A DNA stretch of 64,000 bases, taken from the NCBI GenBank assembly GCA_012934845.2, contig WNNJ02003813.1, positions 62,001 through 126,000 of the forward strand. Reading direction: 5' to 3'. The stretch comes from Pomphorhynchus laevis (taxonomy: Eukaryota > Acanthocephala > Palaeacanthocephala > Echinorhynchida > Pomphorhynchidae). Positions 24,301 through 38,238 of this stretch are shown here, one piece after another. Made by a program: the position numbers and the translations under genes. The stretch's first letter is position 1. Each line of letters starts with the position of its first letter. The notes under the pieces are model-generated. The model did not search any database. It saw only the letters and a list, made by a program, of their open reading frames with translations, and was not told where the DNA came from.

Positions 24301-27300
24301 CTAAATTGTACAATAATATGCCAAGAAGGTCAATCAAACAGGAATAATATTAATATAGATTTGTATCGTAATTGGCATCCTTTAAGAATATTTTAGGTAA
24401 TTTTTATTTTTTATTAAATCATTCGCATTTTTCAAGAATTGTCAAAAAATAAAAATTTCTACAAATATTTTAATTTTTAATTAATAATATTATTTTTAAC
24501 TTTTTAAATTTGATAGAAAACAATTTATTCACAAGTATTTTTGTTTAAATCAGCTAAATAAGAGTCAATATTTCACTTTAAATATCTTGACTAAAAATAT
24601 TTTTAGTTTTTAAAGAAAATGGTTTTCTAATTTTTGTTTAAAACTAAAAAATTTGTAAATTTATTGAAACTTAAGTATTATATTTTTTAATATGATTAAA
24701 AAATAATACGATTATATAATTAATATAATTAATAATATATTAATTATATTATTAATATAATTAATACGATTATAATAAGATTATTTATAAGATTTTAATC
24801 TTAAGGTTTAATATTAATATTGATTTTATAAATATTGATTTTAATTTAATATTTATTAGATTAATAATTTTTAATTGATAATTTAATTAATTAAATAAGC
24901 AATGAAAATGACGAATTCAATTTAATGGCTTTATATGAATTCTGTCACTTGCAAAATCGCTTATGCTGGCATCATTTAAGAATATTTTAAATATTGACAC
25001 ACTTTAAGATATTTATTCTATAAATTCAAGACTTAAGTTTTTAAAGTAATTTTTGTTATCGGCCATAATTAAGGAATAAAGCTGAAATTTTTTAACCTTG
25101 TGAAGTACTAATTAATTAAGTATATTAATTAGTATGACGTCATAATTATGATACGTCATACTTAATAAGGTACTAATTTATGACGTACTAACTAATGACG
25201 TCATAATTTATGACATCCTAACCGTAATCAAAAAATTACTGTTTAACGAGTCAAAACCCTTAGAAAAATCAATGAATATTGGGTAAATGGACGAGCTCTG
25301 ATTCAAGTGTTGTATCAATATCTCTCGAACAAAACTGGATTTTGTTTTGGAGTTAGTTCCGCTGTGACAGTATCGTATGAATTTAAGTTATCAAAGTTTT
25401 GTCTCAAATTTACTCGCATTTCAGTCAAATGTCTCTATTGATAAAGTATAATGAACTGTGCTCGTTCAATAATGATAATTAAGATGCTATCAGCATATAC
25501 TATATTACATACGCTATGCTTCATCATAGTGGCAACTTTGAATATTCCACTAAGTGAAAATATTAATATTTAGTTCATTTGTCACTTTGCTTCAGTGAAA
25601 GTCAAGTTAGTTTTGATGAATATAGTTACACTCGATTTCGTCAACAATTCCAAGAAGGTTGTAATGATAAAAGACGGTTGTAAAGATCGAATTAAGAGTA
25701 AGCTGGTTAGATCTCATTATTATCTAAATTAGATCTTATTAAACAACTAGCTGTTGTTTTCAATTCGTGAAATTTTTTTCTCTGAAATAAGTTTTTAAAT
25801 TTTAGGAAGCTTGTGGATTTCCATTGAAATCGTGTAGTGGTTCATCCGCTGCTTTTGTAATTGACGAATCAGACAATATCGAAGCATTATCTGGGACTTC
25901 TGAGATGTGTATAGCACATTATGTTTCAACTTTAAAGATTTCGGAGGACACGCTTCCTCTGCTGTAAGTAAATATTTTTATCGTTTGAAATCTCTAGTAG
26001 TTGCAAGAGAAATTTAAAACGCATTTACATCGTTAAAGCGACAAGGCTTCAATAAACATCAAGTCTTTTTAGAGATTTTTGTTAGTTTAGAATAATTTTA
26101 AACGTTTTTGTACTTATTCTTTATGATTAATGAATCTTCTTTTTCTTCGCGTTTTCCCGCTTAATTGCAGGGTCCGCTGTTTATGCTCAGTCCCATCCAC
26201 TTGACCCGAGCGACTTCTGGCTTTGCGTTTACGGCCTTCATATACAGAAGGCCGTCAACGCGACGAACTAATGTAAAGGCCTTCTTTATATGTACTTCAG
26301 TCATTTCAGTTGATATTAAAGATGTCATTATATGGTATCTATAAATGACATAACATTATCTATAACATTTATTATCCATAACATAATAAAAAATTATTAG
26401 ACCTGGATCAAAATGAAGAAAGAAATTTTTTTTGATATTATCTTCAGAAAATTACCTGAAATTATGTAAATTTTTGAAAATAGGTTAGCAAAATATCAAA
26501 TAAACTTTTCTTTCTTTATTTTAATCCATCTCCTATAATTCTTTATCAATAATGGATCATTTATCAACTATTTAAAAACATAACATAAAATTTGCTTTAA
26601 CAAACAACTTAAAAAATTGTTCATTGTTTTTACTGATCCGAAGGTCGGGTTAAGGAGGCAGTGCACGGGCGAGATATGACCATTATTACGGTCCTGATTG
26701 CCCACCAGACTTCCATTTCAGGTAGTCCCAAGCGTTCCCTGACGAAATTGTGAGTTTGTTGTGTCCACTTATCCTGCAGTCGGCCTCAGAGTCTCCGTCC
26801 GGATAGTCCATTCTGGGACTTTTTGCAAGAAAGATACTCTTAGGATAGGTTGTATATGCTCAACCGATGTGTCGTCGAGTGATAAGTTTGGTTCTCGTCT
26901 ATTGTCAGTTAACCTCACCGTGATGCGGTCTGCCAAAATCTTATCAGTCGTAGGCTAGTTCATTGGTGGATAAATTCGGATCCATCTTATGACCATAACG
27001 GTGGATTAATCTTACTAAAGCGGAAAAGGGTCACTGGGGTCTTGTATCCTCGCAACATAAGATATGTAGCACATATATGCCATATATGTACTATATATAA
27101 GATACAAATGTAAATATATTCTTAAAATAAGGTATAAACTGTTACCGACAATAGGACGAAAAATTTGGACAAAAATTTAACCATCAAATAAATATAAATA
27201 TATGGATAAAATTGAATTGAATTAATATCTCTAATTGGATTTTAATTATTAGTAATTTATTAATTTTGTAACTATGCGACGTTGTTCGAACGCATATATT

Positions 27301-30300
27301 AACAATATCTTCCTAACATTACTAAACAAATAATGTTTTCTTGTTATATAGATTTACATCGCTCACTAGATGTTTTCGACCAGAAATATCTGGATCTGAT
27401 CCTAGAGGATGCCTTTACAGAGTACACGAATTCAATAAGGTAAATATTATTAACGTTTTATCATTATCACTGATTTAATTATTATTTTGCTATTTGTTTC
27501 ATTATGTATAATTTAATTTTTCTAACTAAAATCATATGTAATTTCAACTATATTTTACACATCTGCGAATAAAGAAAATTTGGTTTCGAAAGAAACATTT
27601 TCAAAAAATAAATTTTTCTTTAGCAAACATTAAGGAAAAAAGTTTAATATTGGTGATTGTTTATTTATCATTTATTTTTCACTAATATACGTCACTAAGT
27701 TTGTGGCAGGAAGACAAGTAAATAAAATGAATTAATTTTAATATGATGTAGAATTGATTTCGGGTCAAATGTAACTAATTGACTGCAAACTATCCCCGAT
27801 AATGTGTTTCTCGGGCATGTTTCTCGGTGATTAATGTAATATGAATTAGTTAAGAGATAATTAGTTTAATAAGAATTAGATTTAAAATACGTTATTCATT
27901 TATCACGTTCTCTGTTATTCTATTTTCGAAGTGACTAATAGAATTGAATTTATTTATGTGCAAATGTGGACGAGTCCACTTACAGATTCACCAATAAATA
28001 ATAATAGAGAAAAAGAAATAAAATCCAGTACTGTATATTGGCAAGAAATATGTAAAAGTTTAATTTTTAAGAAAAGTTATTAACAAATTATAAATTTTAT
28101 AACAAACAATAAATTATAATAATTAAAAACAATAATAAATAATCCGACGATTTCAAACGATTCCAGTATCTTGTTGATTATAATTTCATCCTCTGGATTG
28201 ATATTAAAATTTTATTAATGAATTCGGATAGTAATATTAATATTAATCTGATAAGTTATTTATTAATGCCTAATGTAGCCTCTCATCATGGGGTCGAAAG
28301 AAAAAGATTACATAATTGCAAACAAAATCGAGACTTGCAAAGAAATTATACTGACTCCTTAACTTTGACTTGAAGAAGATTTAAATTTACTTATAGTTAA
28401 TTTATAAAAATTATTTATTAAAAATAAATGATTTTGGCCCATATTGTAAACAAATTATGTTGTTTTTCGCTAGCAAAGTTGTTAGCAAAAAAACAAAAAA
28501 AAATGATTCTGCTCCAGAATTTTAAAAATATTTAAAATTGTTGATAATGATCCATTATTGATAAAAAAATTATTGGAGCTGGATCAAAATAAAGGAGGAA
28601 AATTTTATTTCAAATATCTAGCTAACCACTGTTAGCATCTTCAGAAAATTACCTCTGAAAAATATACTGGTCATTTTAGATTTCGATTTTCTCTGTGCTT
28701 TTCGATAAGTGCAAAACAATAACTCCATAGCATTATCGAATTATTTTAAATGGTTGATAATGATCCATAATTAATAAATAATTATTGGAGCTGGATCAAA
28801 TAAAATAGGAAATTTTTTATTTGATATCTCGCTAACCTCTGTTAGCATCTTCAAAAAATTACCTCTTAAAAATATACTGGTCATTTTAGATTTCGATTTT
28901 CTCTGTGCTTTTCGATAACTGCAAACCAATGGCTCCATAGCATTGTCGAATTATTTTAAATGGTTGATAATGATCCATAATTAATAAATAATTATTGGAG
29001 CTGGATCAAAGAAGAGGCGAAATTTGTATTTGACATCTGTTAGCATCTTCAGAAAATTACCCTTTAATTACCCTTTAAAAAGTAATTTTCTGAAGATGCT
29101 AACAGAACAAATCAAATCAGCTAACTGAGTCTAGGTATTTAATATAATTATAAACAAAACAAAACATAATAATGCTAAATCAAATTTTAATAATTAAATA
29201 ATAAAATAAATAATTGTTTTTAGATTTTCTATAATTTAAATCAAGTTGAAATAAATGAAATTTAAAAAGTCATTTTTTTGAAATGACTAATAAATAAGAA
29301 ACCGTGTATAAGAATAAGGATTAGAGGTCATCAGGAGGAACTGCTATGTTATTAGGTTTCGGACCCTAATTCTAGTGAAACACGATTAAATCAGCTAACT
29401 GAGTCTACGTATTTAATATAGTTATAAAATAAACAAAACATGATAATGCTAAATCAAAATTTAATAATTAAATAATAAAATTAAAAATTGTTTTTAGATT
29501 TTCTATAATTTAAATCAAGTTAAAATAAAAAATTGAAATTTAAAATAAACGTCATTTTTATGAATTGACTAATAAATAACATACGTTGTTAGCAAAATAT
29601 CAAATAAAATTTTCTTTCTTTTCATTCATCTCCAATAATTACAATTCAAAAATAATTATTAGTTAAACACTTTTATTAATTATTAGTAAAAAATTAAAAT
29701 GATTTATTCCTTTTAATTCCTGAACATGATATTATTGTTTACTGAAAGATGACTATTATATGACGTATTATGACAATAATACGCATATTATAATATGCGT
29801 ATTATATTGTATTTGAAATGTAAATTAAATTTTGCATTGTATAAACAAAGTGTGGCGAATATTTTGGAAAAGTTTGTATTTTAAGTAAACCTTAAATTTC
29901 GACAGTTCGGTATGGATATTTTTTTAATTTTCGACTATGATTATCAACTTATAAGTGATAATATTTACTTTGCAATTTAAAGTTTTGCTGTGTGTAAACT
30001 CATTATCGACAGCTACAGACGGTCTAAAATGTTTTTAGCGCCTTTAATGTTGCCATTATAATACGTTGCCATTAAAATATGATAAGCATATTGACTTCAG
30101 AGTAAGCTCTTTAATCGCGACAAATATTTTTGAAATAAATGCTTGTATTTATTTATAAATAAATATATTATTAACTTTGACTTTAAGAATATTTGATATT
30201 TTGACGGTTTGATAGCATTAGACTGCATGTTGAGATGTTATGGTTGTATTCAAAGGTATTCAATCGATTTTACGAAGAGGCATTGTAGAAAGAATTGGAC

Positions 30301-33300
30301 AGGAGAATACATGAGAGATAAGTGGGCATTGTAGATGACAGAATTTGAAGCAACAACATATTGCTGGAAGACCGGTGATTCGAATAAGCAAATACGAGTT
30401 TTTTGAAGTTGTAGATCGAAATGTATTAATAAAAGAAAATTACAGCAATTATTAATTTTTAATTATTAATAAGAGTATTATTTAGCCAGTGTGCCTCTCG
30501 GCTTAGGCAACAAAAAGTATAAGCATAAATAGTTGTATAAAATACAAAAAATCAAAAATTGTTGAATTGTTGATCGTCCAAAGGCATGCGAAGGTTTTGT
30601 GTCGGAATCAGGCGGATATGCAAGGAATTGAAACTTTTTAAGATGTCATGTGTAAAGTATTTTGTGTAACTTGTCAATTTCGCTTAACGACCACTTTGAG
30701 AGATGATCACACGAAATTGATTGAATGCATAGCCATATCTTGGTTGCATTTACATTTCTCCATTGTGTGAAAATCATTAAAGTCCTTAAGAAAATCATAT
30801 GTGCGTGACAGCGCAAGCATGTCACAAATTAAGCAACTACAAGATTCAATACGGGCTATCAAAGCTACCACGGTTGAAGACATTAACAGAAATACCCAAG
30901 AAGCGCTTCACAAATCCGCATGCATTTATCAAGCTGGTGAAAGTTTGTGGCCTTCAAATCAGTCCAGAAAGCTTGTGTTCCGTAAGTGATAATAGGAAGC
31001 AACATAAATTTAAAGAAGTGAAGTACCCCTACCAAAGAAAGAGAACTCAGATTGCTAATACATGCAGCACATAGCCGCATATGATGCTTTTAATTCAAAG
31101 TGTAGCGTAAAGGACCAACGCGACGATAACATTATATTGAGGTATTTAGAGCTTTTGCAGATTGCTAACTGGTCACTTTAGTAGTAAATATGATCATTAC
31201 GACTAAGGCGTCCTCCTCTTCAAAATTTGACAACCTTTGATTTGTTCATATTGACCTTTAGTCTGTTAGCTTTACAATACCTGCTTAGTACAAAAAGGGA
31301 AACTTTTACAGCGGAAATATGTGATGACATTATTGCTAAGTCGTCAGCGTAAAAAGCACAATAATCAAAGTTGAGTCACAACGGTATTGATCTGGAAGGC
31401 CCATCAGAAGAAAGGAAAATAAAATCGGGATCAGATGATCACCTTGAAGAACACCTTTGTTAGTGATAAATGGTTCAGATTGATCCGAACCGTCAGTTAT
31501 TCGCAGAGCGCTGGGTTGCAACACCCCCTTTAGCAAATTCAGAAAGTGCCCTGATATTCAGGTATTTTGTACAAGTTTCCGTATGAGTAGTTCTCTATTC
31601 ACCGAATCGAAAACTTTGTGAAAATCTATGAGAATATAACGTAGAGGTACAAGTGATTTGTGAAACAGTCAAGAACGCGATCGCGAATTGTCCTGATAGC
31701 GTCCAAAGTAGACATTCCTTTCCGAAATCCAAATTGTTTTGGTGGCAAAAGAAAGCCTCGCGAAACTACTAGTCGTGATGCCATTATAGAAGTGAGCAAT
31801 TTATACAGGTAATTCAGGAAGGCTATTCCCCTTATGAATTTGTATTATCGGTAGCTCCCTTACCTTTGTATAATACTTTGATCATAACTGATCTTCATGA
31901 ACTGGGTATAGGAGCTCCGAACAAGAACGTGTTGAAAAGGAACAACCAGGAGTTACTTAACAAAGGACATGAAGCTTTAATATGCTCAATGCATATCATG
32001 TTAGGCCCGTAAGCCTTATTACTCTTCGAAGTGTGCAAAGCTTGTTATATTTTGTCTACAGTAAAAGCAAGATTAAGCGAATCATAATCATTGGAAGGCG
32101 CGGAATAATTCAATTATTCCATGAATTTTATGGAATACTAGATGTATTACATGTCGATACGCGCCTAAGCAGCCATGGAGCATTTTCGGGTTTAGCGATA
32201 AGTCTATATTCTTCTTTGAGTAAATGCGCTCTCCTAAATGTTCTAATTTCTTGCACGTATAGACGTCGAAGAAGAACATAATTGTCGCGAGTTGTAAGGT
32301 CATATCGTGAGTTCTTATACAGTGCTAGCAGTTCCCGCTAAAGAGCAACCAGCCACAGCGGTCTAGATACATGTTTATAAACTTTGCTAGGTCGAATTCG
32401 ATAGTGGCAAGCACCTATTAATGCTCATTTTATTAATGCTTTGTTCTAGTTTACCAGTGATAAGGCAGTCAAGAGCTTGGCATATCTTGGAAATATCTAC
32501 TTTGGGCAAATAGAGAAGATGACTGGTTTGCACATTAGAAACAACACCGTTTGAAAGTGAAGAGAACTTCATAAGACATGATACTGGCTTGTGTTTTCGT
32601 ACAAGGGACAAACTTGTAGTCAAATCAAGGTGAATGCGCTCTATGTTCAAGTTAGAGAAAATTAAGTCAATACAGCTGCGACCATTCCAAGCTTCGTAGG
32701 GCCAGTGTTCTTCAGGAACATGAAGATCGAGATTATACAACTAAAAGAATTGTTTTAATTGTTCTAGCCTATTCAGATCGAGGTGACCCAAATAATGTGA
32801 TAATTATTAAATAATGTGATATAATAACGATTATTATACTATTTATTATGATGATTATTTATTATAATGATTATTATATTTAATAATTATTTAATAATGT
32901 GATATAATTATTAAATATTGATAACTATAATGTGATAATTATTAAAATAATTTCAATTAATTGTGATTACTTAATAATTGATTTAATAATTATTAAATAT
33001 AATAATTATTGATAAATTGTTTAGAATTCCAAAAGTTTGTGATATGAAGACGCAATGATAACATAAACATTTATTCTAAAATTTTCTATCACATTCATCG
33101 ATTTGTATTATAAAGTTGGTTTATGTATCTTGAACTAATTACAATAAATTGTTAGATATTGACAGTGGATAATTCCACCAACCAATGTTAGATATTCCAA
33201 ATATATTAATCTATTATATTAATCTTAATCTTATATTAATCTTTATGCTTTAAGGTCGAAATGTTCGCAGTTTGTAAAAATTCAGTTCAGGCCAGCGATG

Positions 33301-36300
33301 ATCTTCAATACGAAATGTGCAAACTTCAGATAAAGATATTTTCAGATCTGGGACTTTGCATTAGGTAAAATAGCTGTGCTTGCTTATGACAGGTTTTAAA
33401 TACAAAATTATCCTTTGCGGTTAACTATAACCGTGTTAAACGTTAACACGAACAACCGATTCACTAGAAATAAAGTAAAATAGCAAAAATATTATCAATA
33501 ATTACCAGATGATAACTCCTATATTGTATTTATATAAATTCGCAAATTTTCGTTATTTTTCAATAAAAGGAAAAATCATTATACATTTTGGTTAATTTGA
33601 GATTTACACAGAATTTATAAAAAAAAATCTAAGAACTAAAGTTGATGGACTTTATTTGATTTTGATTTTTAATCAAACTTTACAAGATGTTTGTAAAATA
33701 CAGAATAAGCAAAATCAAAGATTGGTCGTTTGCACATATGCAAAATTAAACACTTGATATTTGTAATGCAATAACGCTCGAGATTAAATGTCAATTAAGT
33801 GAATATATATTTTGTTTGGTTTAAAGGGTTCTTGATATGCCAACACATGATCTTGGATTATCTGCTTATCGCAAATATGATATAGAAGCATTATTCCCAT
33901 CGTCCGGGCGTCTCGGTGAGGTAAGAAACAAATCACCATTTTGCTAATAAATGACTTTATTCGTTTAAGATATCAAGTTGTTCCAACTGCACTGACTTTC
34001 AAAGCAGACGACTTGGTATTAAATATTCTACATCAAACAGTGGATTTGAATATGCCCATACAGTATTGGGACTGTATTGTTTCCCTATGCAAAAATATGT
34101 TTTTAGATCAACGCTACAGCAATGGCATCGTCTCGGGTACTAATGGCCTTGGTTGAGCAATATTATAGCGAGGTTTCTAACGTTAATTTATAATTACTTA
34201 CTAATATAGTTATTAGGCATATCCATGTTAGGTGTGTTGTTCTTAACCGAATGTGTATATAATATTCGGTAGCGCCACCAATGAAAGAACTATGAAAGAA
34301 CTTCTTTTACTTTTCATTCCTAGGTTTTCTTCAAAACAATATATAAACCAAAATAATTTTAATTTGCCTATAGCATTTATCTCCACACGTTTTCCATTAG
34401 CATTATTTGCTTCTGTTTTTATACCTGTGTAATTAAAACTTTCTTCTTTTATATGCAGCCGAGTATGTGCTACAACTTAACCCGTTCTGTGTTGTTTTCG
34501 AATATCTCACATACGATTATATTCTAATCTAATGTAATTATTATTTTGCTTTCATGTTTCTTCGACATCCTTGTTTTTAAGCATTTACGGGCTCTGTTGA
34601 TCCGCTGGTAAACATTTCTACATGTGCTGCTTCTTTATCTCACTTTATTTCTCAGTATGCTAAGATGTATTTATCGTGATATTGGCATGGATTAGTTTTT
34701 CATGATCCTTAAATGTAAAAGAAGTTATTTATTTCGATGTTGACTTGGCGATCCTACCAAATATTAAATTTAAATATTAAAAAGTTAAAAACTTGTGTAC
34801 GTTATTTATTTAATATTGATTGTCTTCACTATTTATTCACTAAATGATTGTTTTCATTATTTATTCACTAACTGATTGTTTTCTCGTAATATATTATAGT
34901 TAATATATTGATATATTATATTATTATATTATAGTGCATAGTTAACGCACTTAATAATAAATTAAGTAATGAAAAAATTTTGTTTATAAAAGTAAGCGTG
35001 CAGTTCGCAATAAACCGGATTATTAATTAGATAAGTTAAAAAACATCGATAAAAGTTAATTTAATAAACGTCTACAGTTAATAAATGTTTGTTAACTGTA
35101 AGAAAAAGCTCTACGTCTACAAGAAAACGGCTATATATAGAGCTTTTTCTAAGAAAAAGCTTTATATAATAAAACTGTAATATAAACTGTAAAATTAACT
35201 TTAACTTATAATATGTATATAATATAATATATTATAATATATATAATATCTAATTGATTGTTTTCTCGTAAAGTCATCAAGTATTAAGAAATATAGTAAT
35301 ATAGTATACTATATTAATATATAATATGTTATTACAATGCCATATACCAATACATAGTATTTTGTGCATTGCGATATACCAATAAAAATATTTTGTGTAT
35401 TGCGTTGTGCTGAAAATTGATTTTCGTATATCTATACAGAAGAGATAACCACATTAACAATTTCATCTAATTGTAAGCAAGTGGTAACGTAACAAAGGCA
35501 CGTGGCTTTTAAGACAAGTGTCCCGGCAAAAAAGCCAATACAAATGTTGTAGTTTATTTTATCAAGACTAAATATTCTAATTCAAATATTTTTTAATGCA
35601 AGATTTTATTTATTTCAAAAATTGCCGGTTTATTTTTTTGTAACCTTATTAATCTTACGATATTTAAAATGTTTATTTTACAAAATCACAATTGCTTAAA
35701 ATAAAGCGAATGATTTTGGCTGTTTATTATACTTTTTGTAATATACCAAGGACATTTTGATTTTTTTAAACTTAGACTCGTATAAGTAATTTCATTTCTA
35801 ATTTTGAAATTTCCTGTGTGGATATAAAAAAATCATTGACTTCATTATATAAAATAAAATCAATGATTTGCCGTAGTTGACACTACGCTACTTTATCGCG
35901 ACTTTTAAAATGTGAAATTTTAAAGGTAAGCATAAGTTGATGTCTATGGCTCAAAAAATTTAACTTTAATTTAGTTGTTTTTTGGAATTTAAAAGTGTTT
36001 AAAAAAATCTATTAATTAAAATAGAATATTTTCATTATAAGGTTTTGTGATTTTATTTCGATAATTTTGTTTCGCAAATCGAGAGATAAAATTAGAGAAA
36101 TAAATACGATCGGCTAGATGATCACTATTATAATGATTAATTATTATTTAAAATATAATATCTTTTTATTTCTGTTTTTGTTACAGGAAGAGCAATTGAT
36201 GAAAGTACCGGACATGCTAATCCCATACATAGGAAGATCAACGATTTTAAATACAAAACCAAAGTCTAAAAAATTCTTTGTAAAATTGTTAGCGAACCCG

Positions 36301-36402
36301 ACTGGATATGGATCAGTGACCTATGAGCAAACTCATCAAAAGCGTCTTGAAGGCAAATCCGCAAGAAAGCAATTATTGTTATCACAGAAAAATGAAAATT
36401 AA
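21333..36402 (+). CDS. SARS2: mitochondrial seryl-tRNA synthetase, 14 exons, 476 residues
   Basis: Class II aminoacyl-tRNA synthetase that charges mitochondrial tRNA-Ser in the matrix. Exons, all phase-consistent: 21333-21560, 21611-21659, 21707-21786, 22011-22068, 22119-22173, 22241-22328, 23694-23741, 25806-25963, 27352-27439, 33255-33364, 33827-33920, 33970-34062, 34107-34172, 36187-36402. The N-terminus ([17 protein letters not shown]) is basic and hydrophobic, as for mitochondrial import. Residues 77-110 form the short coiled-coil arm. Then LPNWTH, a [11 protein letters not shown] dimer-interface helix, and motif 2 with [18 protein letters not shown] around residues 268-288. Next come [32 protein letters not shown] and a motif 3 region ([10 protein letters not shown], Arg at about 393). 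The human protein has 518 residues. Seven introns are 44-67 bp or 224 bp; the other six are 0.46-5.8 kb and full of repeats. The AG at 21330-21331 is one base from the ATG. No break seen. Confidence 0.95.
22919..23061 (-). CDS. unassigned coding exon antisense in SARS2 intron 6
   Basis: On the minus strand an acceptor (ATCTTTAG) is followed by an open frame beginning [20 protein letters not shown] and then a second helix-like part rich in Glu, Gln and Tyr. It ends in a GTAAGT donor at 22918, just before an in-frame TAA. About 47 residues; the first 30 look like coiled coil. It may belong to a minus-strand gene that spans or is nested in SARS2. A link to the F-BAR exon at 39 kb is possible but unproven. 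Confidence 0.4.
25245..25430 (-). mobile_element. LINE reverse-transcriptase fragment in SARS2 intron 7
   Basis: The minus strand reads [16 protein letters not shown], which is RT motif A, preceded by a broken QNxF-type motif. No other RT motif survives. It is short, decayed and antisense to the host gene. Confidence 0.55.
26140..27060. other. GC-richer segment of unknown origin, split by a MITE-like insert
   Basis: Two GC-richer blocks, 26140-26290 and 26630-27060, in SARS2 intron 8. On the minus strand they read in pieces such as [19 protein letters not shown] and [15 protein letters not shown], suggesting a decayed transposon. Between them lies a copy of the GGAGCTGGATCAAA-type repeat (26390-26560). 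I cannot name the element. Confidence 0.3.
27170..27235 (+). mobile_element. short Penelope-like coding fragment
   Basis: ACCATCAAATAAATATAAAT and ATATGGATAAAATTGAATT match the Penelope-like RT copy at 44446-44500 almost exactly. Only about 60 bp are present, in SARS2 intron 8. Confidence 0.65.
28541..29110 (+). repeat. 211-bp tandem repeat of a MITE-like element
   Basis: TTGATAATGATCC recurs at about 28541, 28753 and 28963. Each unit has ATTATTGGAGCTGGATCAAA, then CTGTTAGCATCTTCAGAAAA. The last unit closes as a fold-back (GTTAGCATCTTCAGAAAATT against its reverse complement at about 29078-29102). Related single copies lie at 26390-26560 and 42945-43040. The element lies in SARS2 intron 9. 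Confidence 0.75.
29110..29590 (-). repeat. two Penelope-like tail repeats in tandem
   Basis: Both units begin AAATCAGCTAACTGAGTCTA on the + strand and run through GCTAAATCAAA and TTTTAGATTTTCTATAATTT to ACTAATAAATAA. The first also keeps GATTAGAGGTCATCAGGAGG and GGTTTCGG. Orientation is minus relative to the tails next to coding remnants. Confidence 0.7.
30800..32745 (-). mobile_element. decayed LINE in SARS2 intron 9
   Basis: Minus-strand pieces in LINE order: [14 protein letters not shown] (end of the endonuclease region, about 32690-32630), [20 protein letters not shown] (RT motif B, about 31470-31410), and [17 protein letters not shown] (thumb region, about 31000). The middle near 31560-31780 reads as further RT in broken frames. 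Many stops and shifts. It is GC-richer than the intron and antisense to SARS2. Sequence from 30240 to 30800 may be its 3' UTR. Confidence 0.65.
32760..33010. repeat. (TTATTAAATAATGTGATA)-like AT simple repeats
   Basis: Low-complexity ATTATTAAATAATGTGATAT-type repeats next to the 5' edge of the LINE remnant. Nothing coding. Confidence 0.5.
34931..35100. repeat. left arm of a distant inverted repeat (mate at 39587-39745)
   Basis: About 165 bp here, including GTTAACGCACTTAATAATAA, AAGTAAGCGTGCAGTTCGCA and ACATCGATAAAAGTTAATTT, is the near-exact reverse complement of 39587-39745. This arm lies in SARS2 intron 13, the other between the F-BAR exon and YIF1. Confidence 0.85.
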
Positions 36403-37190
36403 TATATCATTAAATTTTGATCTGTTATAATGTACAGTGGTGATTTACTGGATCGTATTCATAAAGTCAGTTACCGTTATAATTTTAATTTTTTATTTTG
36501 TGTACAAACCGCATAAATAGTTTTAAAATTAATTCCATTAACTCAATCATAGAGCATGTTAATCGATGGAATTATAACCTCAAATTGAAGTTGATTTTAG
36601 TTCTAATTCACGATTGATTCGTAAGTATCAATCGCTAATTAATTTGTGAGGTTTAATTTGTGAGGTTATCAACCCTGTCTAAGATTATGTAATTTTTATT
36701 TTGTTGTTTATGAAATTATGAGATTAAATTTTTAAGCTTCAAAATTTAAGCTTATAATTTCTCATGATCGTTACATAATAGCAAATCCTTTTTTGTTTAA
36801 TATTAACATATTTAAATTAAAAAATATTAACATAATAAAATATTCATTTTAATAAAATGTTAATAATTAAAATGCTTTATTCAATAAATAGTAGATGAAA
36901 TTTAATCAATTTACACTATTTTTATAAATTTGTAATTTAAAGGTTTTTAATAAAAAATAATTCTTCAATAATAAAATTGTAACATTAATTTAACAAAATT
37001 TTGTGGTAAAATACGAATAAATTTATTTTTATTAAATAAATAATTTTTATTATTTATTTTTTTAATTTTTTAAAATAATAAATTTAAAAATTTATTATTT
37101 TTAGTCACATCGTCGGCAGTACTGTTTTCTTTCATGCGGGGTTTGATTATTAAGGGTTCTAGACAAAATAGTTTTAAGATAAAATATTTT
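36403..37190. other. spacer downstream of SARS2
   Basis: AT-rich, with no gene. It probably contains the SARS2 3' UTR and polyadenylation site; several AATAAA occur near 36830-36950. Confidence 0.4.
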
Positions 37191-37194
37191 TTAT

Positions 37195-37425
37195 ATTATA
37201 AATTGATTGTTCACTCATATTGGATTATTTATTAGTGGAGAGAGTGAAGAAAATATTTATTTAATCTCGAATTTTCAATAGCCTACTGCTATCATCATGA
37301 GTAAATGTTACAAAATATTTTTGTAACATTTACTCCTGAAGATGATAGCAGTAGGCTATTGAAAATTCGATTTAATAAATATTTTACTTCACTCTCTCCA
37401 CTAATAAATTATACAATTAATATTA
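37195..37425. repeat. fold-back (MITE-like) element, copy 1
   Basis: Nearly perfect palindrome. The outer arm is TTATTAGTGGAGAGAGTGAA, the inner arm CCTACTGCTATCATC, and the centre is a run of TTACAAAATATTTTTGTAA. A second copy lies at 39230-39486 with the same 40-bp left flank, and a half copy at 38665-38770. Confidence 0.85.
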
Positions 37426-37464
37426 ATTCTTTTATTGAGAATAAAATCGAACAAAAAATAGCTT

Positions 37465-37560
37465 AATATATAAAGCAACACAATAATATAAAAAATAAAT
37501 TTAAAATCATTAGCGCAAAACGTTTATGGATGAATAATAAATTATATACTCTGTTAGATA
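37465..37560 (+). mobile_element. Penelope-like C-terminal fragment
   Basis: ACACAATAATATAAAAAATA and a following TTTATGGATGAATAATAA match the C-terminal end of the copy at 45350-45425. About 90 bp survive. Confidence 0.6.
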
Positions 37561-38161
37561 ATTAATTCAATTTTTTATTAAAGATACGAAATTATTGGAA
37601 TGTATAATAAACATCCAAATGATTTTGTGCCGAAGTCAATAATTAGAAAGTTAAATCAATAAATTTACTGATTTATTAGCAGATACTCTCGATAATTAAT
37701 TTTCAAAATTAAAAACGTTTACTTGATATTAAAATTATTACTTAATAATAAATTAATTTTGCTATAATTAATATATTAAATATATTATCAAATATCAACA
37801 AAAATATTTATAAATAAAATGAAATATCAATATATAATTATTTAATAATAATTAATTTTAGTTTACGAGTTTGAGTAGCTTACATTTCTACCAATTGTAT
37901 CAGTTTGTTTATATCCCTTTATTTATTTATAATTAAAATCCAAATTAACTCTAAGGATACTGACAACCAATAAAAAACTCAGCACATAAAAATAAATGAG
38001 TAATATGTGAAGCAAATCAAGGGAAGATACGACTCGTGAATGTAAAGTACGAATATTATAAATTTATTATAATATTATTATAATGTATTATAATTTATTA
38101 AATTTATTATAATTTATTAATTTATAAAGTTATATTTATAAACTTCAAAATTATTGATTTA

Positions 38162-38238
38162 TTAGGACACATAGTTTTCCGAGAGTTTCAGTTTATCTCC
38201 TATTTGTTGCCTCGTTGTAGAATTCATAACTTGTAAAT
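38162..38238 (-). CDS. possible terminal exon downstream of the F-BAR exon
   Basis: The minus-strand frame after CCGAAG reads DLQVMNSTTRQQIGDKLKLS and ends at a TAA five residues on. It is coding-like and charged. Its phase does not match a direct join to the F-BAR exon at 38902, so another exon would be needed between. Confidence 0.2.

Noticed and set aside
30240-30790. GC-richer stretch that might be a transposase
   Set aside because: Only short open pieces, no catalytic motif; more likely 3' UTR or flank of the LINE remnant at 30.8 kb.
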